A model generated the notes under the pieces. That model was not told the DNA's origin. It was given only the letters and a program-made list of their open reading frames with translations, and searched no databases. A program made the translations under genes and the position numbers. A stretch of DNA of 64,000 nucleotides from positions 40,362,001-40,426,000 of the forward strand of contig CM060733.1 in the NCBI GenBank assembly GCA_030704615.1. The letters run 5' to 3'. Origin of the DNA: Takakia lepidozioides (lineage: Eukaryota > Streptophyta > Takakiopsida > Takakiales > Takakiaceae). Positions 56,200-64,000 of this stretch are shown piece by piece; within the stretch, counting starts at the first letter, position 1, and each line of letters begins with the position of its first letter.

Positions 56200-56845
56200 T
56201 CAGTGTTCTTTTCATGATTTTCCATCTATACCAGATGGACTCTAAAAGGTGTTTTCACCCGACTTGTAAAGGTTTTCTATCCATACCGGAAGAATCACCT
56301 GGGTGGACACTAAAATACCTTTAAAAATGACCTATAATTTTTTCATTCCTCTTTTATTGACTTTCATCTATATCAGATGAGTCACCAAAGAATGAGGAAT
56401 TACCTCCGTAGGGGTTATGACACTGGCATCCTATCTATAATTTTTCCATCCATGCCGGATGAAAAATACCAGGATTTGAATTCGTTTTATTCCCCCTTTA
56501 TGCATTTTTTTTCCGTACTGGATGAGGCTTTCTCTTAAGAGATGACGAATTACCTGTTAGGATGAGAAACCGCTGCCCTGGATGATGTTTATTACTTTTT
56601 CATCCTACTGATGGACCTCATCCAAATAAATGAACCTATTTATTTTTTCATCTGGACCGGATGAAAAAAACAGCTTATGATGGCCATGGAGAGTTTTTTA
56701 AATTACCCTTAATTATTGCTAATTAAAGAGTGAAACCCTAACTCCTACCCTATAATCTACTGTTTAAACCTAGCTAATGGATGACATCCGTCGGGTTTTT
56801 GAGAGAAATGATATTGATTATTCATCCTCCGGATGAAAAATCGGG
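56200..56845. repeat. Array of dyad motifs, CATCC-N-GGATG type
   Basis: At least eight imperfect copies of TTTTTCATCC-NNNN-GGATGAAAAA, for example TTTTCCATCCATGCCGGATG (56446), TTTCATCTGGACCGGATGAA (56646) and TTCATCCTCCGGATGAAAAA (56820). Half-sites also occur. The whole stretch is AT-rich and without ORFs. Confidence 0.75.
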
Positions 56846-57900
56846 CGCTGCCCTAGGGTGTCTCTCCCGCTGTCAGCTGCATTCCTCGTGCTGCTGGGCT
56901 CGCGAGTTATGGCGTCTGAGCTCTGCTGCTACCCTGTCTGCTACTTCATGCCGGACGAACTCCTGGGGATGCGCAATGGCGGCGTCTTGTCTCTTCTCAC
57001 AGGCAGGAGAACCCGCTATGATGGCATTGCCCTTTTCCCTCCTCTAGCTTTTATATTTCACAGCGGCGCTTTGGTGGGGAAGTATATCGCTCTCTCTCCC
57101 TTCTTAAACCTAGCATTTGTATGCTTCGCTTCTCCTTAGCTGTGCTGGAGGTGGCGTGTTGGTGGCGATGGCGCAGTGTTACCTTCCCCAATTGCTCAAG
57201 GTGCTTTTGATGATTAGGGTTCCTTTTACTTCATATCTTTCTCTCTTGTTTTTGGGGTTCTTAGTTGACATCGATAACAAGTGTAGGGGTCTGTGATTCA
57301 CCTGGGGTTCCACAATCCTCACTAACCCATTGGTTTTTGTGGGGGCTTTGTGATGGGACCAGGTGAGGATCCCTACCTACTTTGAATTCTCTTGAGCTTG
57401 CAGATAAGGATGTGTGCAAAAGGAACATATTGCTGCTGCCTGCAGCCCCGATTTCGGCCCGCTTGCTCCGGGTTTGACATGATGATGTTTGCTTTTGACT
57501 TATCTTTTGCTGCTACTGATGGAGCACATCGCCCTGGCAGCTTTGTCTCATGCAACACTGCATGTGAATCCTACCCTGTCTTGAATCTTTGACAGCTTTG
57601 CCTGTGGATTTTTAGACTAGGTTCCCCTTTTTTTTTTGCCTTAAAAGAGGATTGATGGTATAAGGGAAAAGTCATAAGTGGTTGTTTGGCTCTAAGGATG
57701 AGGAGAGCTGAGTTTTGTTAAAGAAGACAGCCTGATAAGGCAATGACAAGCCGTTTTCAGACCTGGATTTGTTGTGGAATGGAGCATAGTGAGGTTCTAT
57801 TTGCAAAACATGGCATTAGCCTCCTGTGAAACAGTGACGGTAAGCTCTAAAGGACTCTGGCCATTGATTATTTACTTTATTTTGCCATATGAACAGTCAC
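56846..57900. other. Unassigned region, possible 5' part of hAT transcript
   Basis: ORFs at 56781..57139 are open for about 90 codons but resemble nothing I know. The region lies between the dyad array and tandem arrays, all left of the hAT transposase. Confidence 0.35.
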
Positions 57901-58610
57901 CTGCATTGTATGATTTATCTTGGCCAAGTGGGCTTGGTCTTGGGCACTCAAAGTGTATGTGTGTCCAGATCTGGATGCTGTGACAGGGCAGGCCTTTCTT
58001 CCATGCCAAAACGCCTTACCTGATGTATATCTTGGGGCAATTGTACATGATGTAGAATGAAGTCGCAGTCAGTCTTGTCATGCCTAAAGTGCTCACTTGG
58101 TTGCATGTTTGGAGTCTGATTTACTGCAGGCTGGGCCAGCAAGAGTCCTATGTGCACATGTCCTGAATATATAGAATGACAGGCTGTTCTTACATACCCA
58201 GAAGTCCTTACACGATGCATGCTTTGGGGTGCTTACATTTGGCCAAATGTGAAGCTGCAATATGGCTTGCCATGCCCAAGAAGTGTACTTGGTGGCAGGC
58301 CCGAAATGTAATTAATTGCAGGCTGGTCCTTCCTGCTGTCAGTGTGAACACTCCCTGAATGTGTTGTAGGGCAAGATGTTCTTACCCACTTTGCATATTG
58401 CTTGTCTTGGATCACCTCAAGGTACTTGTGTATACATATCTTGGATCTGTAATGTGGCAAGATGCTCTTATATGCCCATGATATCTTGCATGGTGCATAT
58501 CTTATGGATAACTATGGATGATGTAATCTGAGGCTGCAATCTGACTTATATTGTGCAAGTGGGTCACTTGGGTACATGACAAGAATCTGATTATGAACAT
58601 ACCCCGCCCT
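57900..58610. repeat. Diverged tandem repeat of about 200 bp
   Basis: Recurring words: CTTGCCATGCCCAAGAAGTG / CTTGTCATGCCTAAAGTGCT / CTTGGCCAAGTGGGCTTGG, CTTGGTTGCATG / CTTGGTGGCAGG, ACTGCAGGCTGG / TTGCAGGCTGG, and GGCTGTTCTTACATACCCA / GATGTTCTTACCCA / GATGCTCTTATATGCCCA, then GATGCATGCTTTGGGG / GATGTATATCTTGGGG. Three to four units. Confidence 0.65.
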
Positions 58611-58619
58611 CCCACCCTG

Positions 58620-60110
58620 TTTTATCATGATTGAATGGGTGGCGTCACTTGGGGTGCAGGAGGTAGGGAGGACGAGTAAGGAGGGCCCCACCTGCAACCA
58701 GCCCCCTTGGTCCATGGTAATCATTGATCATCATTCTTCTTCTTTTTTCTTCTTTTTTTCCTGTTTTCTTTTATGATATACCAAGGGGCTAATAGCCCCT
58801 TGCTCCACTATGGTAGATTTTACATTGGAGGGAGCACAAGCAAGGAGGGCCCCGCCAACCAGCCCACATTACCCACTGGTAAGTATCTTCCCTTTCTTTA
58901 AATTTTTTTAATTCTTGATACAATTGGGGGTTGATAAGATAGCCCCTTTGGCTTCTGTTATGGCAGATTTTGCATGAGAGGGAGGGACCTACCAACCAGC
59001 CCCCATTACCCGCTTGTAACTCCCTTTCATTGAGCTTTATTTTTTTAGTTGTTTAATTTTTTGTTAAAAGAGGGGCTGATTAGCCCATTGCTCTTGTGCT
59101 ACGACTGATCGTGCATGGGAGGGAAAGGAGGGCAAGTAGGAAGGCTGGCCAACCAGCCCCTCTTGCACCGCACATGTAAGCATCCCCCTTCATTTTTTTC
59201 CCCCATAAAATTGGTATAGCAAGGGCTGATTAGCCGTTGCTAGTGCATATCACACACAAGAAGGAGGTCCAGTGCAAGTAAAAAAGCACGTCAACTAGCC
59301 CCTCTCATCTTGTAGTAAGCCCCCACCCTTTAGTTTAGTTTTTTAATGTTATTCTTTCCAATGTGTGGTACAACAAAAGGCTGATTCGCCCTTCCTCATA
59401 GTGATATGTTGCACTCGGGAAGGGAGCAGAAATAGAAGGCCTCTTGACCCGCCAACCAGCCCCCATTACCCGCGTGTACTTCCTCTTCATTGTTCTTTAT
59501 TTTCTTAATTATTTTAAGTTTGTGATATAAGAGGAGCTGATTAGCCCCTTGCTCTTTTGCTATTGTAGATCGTGCATGGGAGGGAAAGAGGGCAAGTAGG
59601 GAGGCCTGCCAACCAGCCCCCGTTCCACCACACATGTAAGCATGCCCCTAATTCAATGTTACATATTTTTTTTTTCCCAGAAAATTGGCATAGCAAGGGG
59701 CTGATCAGCCCCCTACTCTCTTGCTATGTAGATCACACACAAGAAGGAGGAGTGCGAGTTTAGAGCCCGCTAACCAGCCCCCTCATCCTATGGTAAGCCC
59801 CCACCTTTTAATAGCTTAGTTTTTTATTTTATTTTTTCCAATGTGTGGTACAACAGAGGGATGATTTGCTCCTCCTCGCATAGTGAAAGTTTGAATTCGG
59901 AAAGGGGAGCACAAATATCAAGAAGGCTTGACAGCCAGCCCCTACCTCTTGTGGACGATACCCTACTTTAAAGCTTCATAATTTTTAGTTATAACTCTTC
60001 ATGTTGTGGTACAACAAGGACTGATTTATTTATATGTGGTGGGGGCATTGCAGATCATTTCCCAAGGCATGAAGTAGCCAAGCTGACCACTGAAGCATAA
60101 GACTGGTCCA
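58620..60110. repeat. Higher-order tandem array with GGGGCTGATTAGCCCC cores
   Basis: About ten units of 130-165 bp. Each has a palindromic core (GGGGCTAATAGCCCC, GGGCTGATTAGCC), a purine-rich middle, CCAACCAGCCCC, a TGTAAG/GGTAAG word, then a T-rich stretch. Three unit types recur in the order A-B-C: 58926/59082/59217 match 59380/59528/59691, and 59857 matches the A type again, giving a super-repeat of about 465 bp. Confidence 0.8.
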
Positions 60111-60395
60111 CCCCCAACTTGCTAGGTAGTTTTTGTAATTTGAAAATGTAAATGTACATGTACTAGATAAAAAAAATAACGTAGATCTAAATGTAGGCCA
60201 TGTATGTAACATTCAACTCAATATGAAATAATAAATTGAGCAGTGCGGTGTCTCTCCCCACACTTTCGTTTTGGCCAGCCATATACCATTCCAAACTTTT
60301 GTAAATATATGAGTTGTGCACAATTATTAAATGCCTTTTGGATTCTTTGTTTGCATTGTTTTTACACAGGAGTTGTTCCACAAGCTTTTTATGTC

Positions 60396-62697
60396 ATGGA
60401 GCCCCATATTTTCGATGAACTAGAAAGGGAAGTTGTTCCTGACATCAATGTTGATAATGAGAGAGCTTTGGTGGAGTGCCATGTTGCGGAGGATGCTCAT
60501 CATGCAGCCTCATTTACATCAGTTCCTCAAGCCTCGGCTGCAATGTCATCTTCCACAGTTTCGCCATCACACACGGTGTTGGATGTGGAAGCGCAGCTCC
60601 CAGTACTTGAAAAACAATGGGATTTTTGGAAGCCCCACAATCGCACTGCTTCGACATAGGCATTCTATGCAACAAAAGACTCTACTCCAGTGGACATAAC
60701 AAATCCACAACAAATGAGGTGTGTTCTATGTCATCATGTTGGTGTCACTCCTGCAAGCAAGAAGGGCATTGTGACCTATAATAAAACCAATGGTATCTCT
60801 GCCCTTTGGAAAACATGTGGATCGAGACACATGACATTGTTTTGCGTAGGTGGATTGAGAGGGAAAATGAAGGACCTGAGAAGGCCCGTAGGCCAGCAAA
60901 AAAGAGGCCCGGCCCCACTCCTGGAAACATAGCTTCTTTTTTTGGGAGCTCCACTCCATACAACCAAAATGATGATCAACAGAAGCACTTCAATGAGGAT
61001 TTGCAAAGGAGTTGGTTCCACTGTCTTTGGTAGAATCCCCTTGGCTAAGAAGGATGGTGTTGAGGCAAAATCCTCGGATTGTTTTCCCTTCTCGACGGAC
61101 ATTTGTGAATGAGGCCATTCCAATCTTGGCAGAGAAGACGAAAGAGCGCTACATGTCCCCATCTCTTCAGAGTTGTGCTACTTGCTCTGTGAGTTTTGAT
61201 TTGTGGATGTCAAGAGGGGGAACTGACACTTTTGTCATCATAGCGCACTTTATTAATGAACAGTGGGAACAATGTCATGTGACTCTTGGCATGTTTGAGA
61301 CACCTGACACATCTGGGGCTGCCATGGCACATCAAGTCAACAATCTTCTTGTGAAGTATGGCCTCAATACTCGCATTATTGCTTACGTCAAAGATGAGGG
61401 AGGTAACTTGGCCACTTTGACCAATGCTTTGAATTCGGTGGTCTCATGTGCGTGTTTGGGGTTGGATTCTCCATTTGTGGGTAGCTGTTTTGGGCATGCA
61501 ATGTCCAAGTGATGCCAGTATGCAACAAATGATGTAAAAGTATGCGCAGATATGGGATCGGTTTCTATAAAAAATGCCCAATCAGAGTTGCAAAAAACCA
61601 TTACTTGGACAAAAAAAAGTGGCAAAAGGAGACAAGAATGGGCAAAGGCATGTGTGGACAGCGGCATTCATCCCCGCAAATTGAAGACTCCGGTGAAGAC
61701 ACGGTTTGCTTCCAAGGTGATCCTCTTCCAAGAGACTTTGGAGTTTAGGCAAGCCATAATCACTTGTTACTCTAGGCAAACCTCATTGGCACTGCAGTCT
61801 CGCATACCAAGTCCACAAGTGTGGGCCATTGCCCAATCAATTTCTACAGTTCTAGGGCCTATGGTTCATGAGTGCATTATGAATCAATCTAGGGGATTTT
61901 GGCTGTTGTCCGATGCTCTTAATGCAGCCATTGCCACAACAATTCGCATGCGAGGAAGTAGTGCTCCCAAGGCTGCAACTGTGGATCATTGCATGGGGGA
62001 TTTCTCAACAGAGTTGACATTGTTGGAATGGCGGATGGCTCGAGAGGTGGTATATGTCTTGGAACCATTTCTTTCTTTTTTGGATCGCGCAAAGCTCACA
62101 ATATGCTCGTGTTTATGCTTGACCCACGTTACAAGGGGTTGTCATTGGTATCACAATATGTGGGCAAAGAGCGTGCTTTGCATATTGTGTCCCAATATGA
62201 TAGCATGGTGTTAGAGCCTCTTTTGGTAAAGTGTTTCAAGGTCTTACATCAGGATACTCCGGCCCAATCACAGCCCACTTCCACAATGGACGAGATGTCC
62301 TTATTTGGTGTGCATGACCACAATGAAGACATGACATTGACAGTAGTGAGAGAACAACTATCACATTTCAGAAGGACGAAGATAATTGAGGGTGAGTGCG
62401 TGGCTCCTTTGAAATGGTGGAAAGAACACGAGTCTCTCTTTCCTTATGTGGGATTTTTGGCACGGCTAATCTTGGGCATAGTTGGATCTCAGATTGAAGC
62501 TGAGAGGGTTTTTAGTATTGCAGGTGTCATAACAAGCTTGAGACGGTGAAAACCTTGATATGCTTGTGAGTGTAGTCAAGAATTGGCCAAATAATGCTAG
62601 AGTTGGTTGCTTTAGTACTTCCATGAAAGAGTTTTTGGATAAGGAAGAAGTCATCTTAGATGAACTGAAAAAATGCAGATGGATCTGTATGTATTTG
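60396..62697 (+). pseudogene. hAT transposase (BED finger, DDE core, dimerisation domain), broken
   Basis: From ATG 60396 an acidic N-terminal part ends at a stop (60657). Then a BED-type zinc finger (MRCVLCHHVGVTPASKKGIV ... TNGISALW) shifts frame near 60815 and continues as THDIVLRRWIEREN. The core follows in 61012..61512 with SVSFDLWMSRGGTDTF (first catalytic aspartate) and YVKDEGGNLATLTNAL (second), SCFGHAMSK; it shifts frame near 61515 to 61552 (KTPVKTRFASKV) and again near 62095 (MLDPRYKGLSLVSQYVGK). It ends with WWKEHESLFPYVGFLARLIL, GSQIEAERVFSIAG, the hAT C-terminal dimerisation motif, and after a stop at 62549 with a short open tail. At least four disruptions make it inactive. No terminal inverted repeats identified. 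Confidence 0.88.
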
Positions 62698-63108
62698 TAA
62701 GCCTAAACGTTCTGATGTGAGGTTCTCTGGTTTTATGACAAGAACAAAACAATTGTGAGCAGGAAGTGAAGGGCCATCTCCTATTGGAATTCCTCAATCA
62801 GCATAGCTGGGCCTGGATCAAACATCGATGGACTAGGCCTTTCGTCTTCACTAGGTGTTGCTGCTAAAAAAATTACCGATTGTGAGAGGGTCCCTAATCA
62901 AATGATGCTTCCATGTACAGATGAAGCAGAGGAATATAACATACTATCGCACTTTGCACCTAACTTCCCAGCAAAGTGGTGTAGCATCAACCTCGGTCTG
63001 AGAGAGAAAGCCACAGTTCTATAGATTAGCGTGATTAATTTTAAAGTCGCACTCTTAGGGTTTAATTCTCCAAAAAAACCCACCGATATATACTTTCATC
63101 TGCCCCTG

Positions 63109-63111
<3 letters not shown>
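62698..63111. other. Intergenic, no gene recognised
   Basis: Downstream of the hAT remnant; may hold its right end. No clear inverted repeat or target duplication seen. Confidence 0.4.

Positions 63112-63168
<57 letters not shown>
63112..63168. repeat. (CT)n microsatellite
   Basis: About 28 CT dinucleotides, 20 bp upstream of the ATG at 63189. It may be in a 5' UTR. Confidence 0.95.
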
Positions 63169-63170
<2 letters not shown>

Positions 63171-63188
63171 CCGTACATACAAACAACC

Positions 63189-63753
63189 ATGTCAACGTCG
63201 GAAATAGCCGACACAATAGACACTGTAACGGACCAACAAATCCAGGAAATAACCCACCAAGAAATGACAAACGTGATATACGACAGTTTCACGTCCAATG
63301 ACCATCATGCCCTAAAGGTGGGGAACACATGGAAGCGCCTGCCCTATAGTACAAACTTCCACAGCCCCTTGTGGAACGTCCCTTCGGACCGTGAAGAAAT
63401 AGCAATCTTCGTAGGTATTGCAAAATACCCATACCTTGGCAAAACCGGGAATTACAGATTCGTGACTTTCGCCGAAGAACTAAAGACGCAAAATTCACAA
63501 TATTGATAGAAGACAGCCATTTCTTGTTCGACTACACAAATACAATACAGAATGATTCGATAATTGAAGGATGAGAGGCGAGGACATGACGTGGATGGAT
63601 GGAAACAACATGAGCTTCACGAAAAAGCTCCTAAAAACTAACGCAAACAACTCTGGCTCGACGTCCGGTAACAACAAACGTCAAAAAACAAACAACGACG
63701 AGATGCACAATACAATAGAAATGCAGCATCCAACATGTAGGATCTCCCTCTGA
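63189..63753 (+). pseudogene. Unknown protein ORF with frameshifts
   Basis: ATG at 63189 opens 105 codons containing EEIAIFVGIAKYPYLGKTGN and YRFVTFAEELK. Near 63487 a shift into the next frame continues sensibly as KFTILIEDSHFLFDYTNTIQ until a stop at 63574, and a third frame from 63571 gives a lysine/asparagine-rich end. Three open pieces in a row suggest one decayed gene of about 185 residues. I do not recognise the family. Confidence 0.4.
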
Positions 63754-64000
63754 GATGAGGTTTACTATTTCATGATCAAAAACCATGAGCCATGAGCCAT
63801 GAGCCGCATGAGTGGTGAGCCGCAGTCTAAGACACGCGGTTTCCATGAGCGGACTCTTCCAAATTTGGAAATGCGGCAGATTAAAAAAGTATAAAAATAA
63901 TAGTTTTTTATTCGACCTTGCCATTTTTGGAAGTTCCAGATCCTGTAATGCGGCGAAGATATGTCGTCAGTAACAATTCCGCTCATGGTTTTTAGATCCG
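63754..64000. other. Right edge, no gene recognised
   Basis: Includes a short CATGAGC repeat (63785-63855). No supported ORF. Confidence 0.4.

Noticed and set aside
58620-60110. CRISPR-like array
   Set aside because: Repeats and spacers are not of fixed length, units are diverged, and the context is a eukaryotic transposon region.
63055-63298. ORFs rich in Arg-Glu repeats on the minus strand
   Set aside because: They translate the (CT)28 microsatellite.

Overview
The window reads as nuclear DNA of a streptophyte. The host genes are split by short spliceosomal introns and include plant-type families: a CYP71-clan-like P450, AK6, an XRCC4-like protein, a GT47 exostosin, an organellar-type SpoU methyltransferase and a TMEM186-like protein. 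The transposable elements include a Ty3/gypsy element with a DNA methyltransferase, a Helitron with a separate Rep ORF, a LINE without a poly(A) tail, a TNP2-type CACTA element and a hAT element. This mix suits a non-seed lineage (charophyte alga, bryophyte or seedless vascular plant). I cannot name the species. Several coordinates below come from my own splice-site choices and are models, not transcripts.

Layout. 0-5.4 kb: XRCC4-like exon (-) divergent from AK6 (+), then an intact three-exon P450 (-). 6.4-9.4 kb: tRNA-derived SINEs with a solo LTR nested in one of them, and an Ulp1-like protease remnant cut by another LTR. 9.4-14.1 kb: a decayed Ty3/gypsy element (-) whose pol carries a C5-cytosine methyltransferase in front of the reverse transcriptase and a PHD-finger-like domain after the integrase. 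Its 5' side is cut by a CACTA-type terminus. 15.1-19.5 kb: a Helitron (-) with N-terminal repeats, DUF6570-like region and Rep domain but no helicase. 19.7-20.5 kb: tandem repeats. 20.9-22.4 kb: a kinase-like pseudogene. 24.6-26.6 kb: an EXT-type glycosyltransferase.

27.6-41.5 kb holds two head-to-head genes sharing a promoter of about 260 bp: a SpoU methyltransferase (-), whose 6.5-kb intron contains a nearly full-length LINE with a perfect 15-bp target duplication, and a TMEM186-like membrane protein gene (+), one intron of which holds a 5'-truncated copy of the same LINE with a 16-bp duplication. 45.8-54.3 kb is a CACTA element with GC-rich palindromic subterminal repeats, a TNP2/DUF4216 transposase and a second gene encoding a SET-domain-like protein. 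54.7-56.1 kb has two degraded LINE pieces around a long palindrome. 56.2-60.1 kb is made of dyad-motif and higher-order tandem arrays, followed by a broken hAT transposase (60.4-62.7 kb) and a frameshifted unknown ORF.

The most striking theme is that two unrelated transposons here carry chromatin-modifying or chromatin-reading domains: cytosine methyltransferase plus PHD finger in the gypsy element, and a SET-like domain in the CACTA element. Both are decayed copies, so activity of these particular copies is unlikely, but the architectures deserve a family-wide search.
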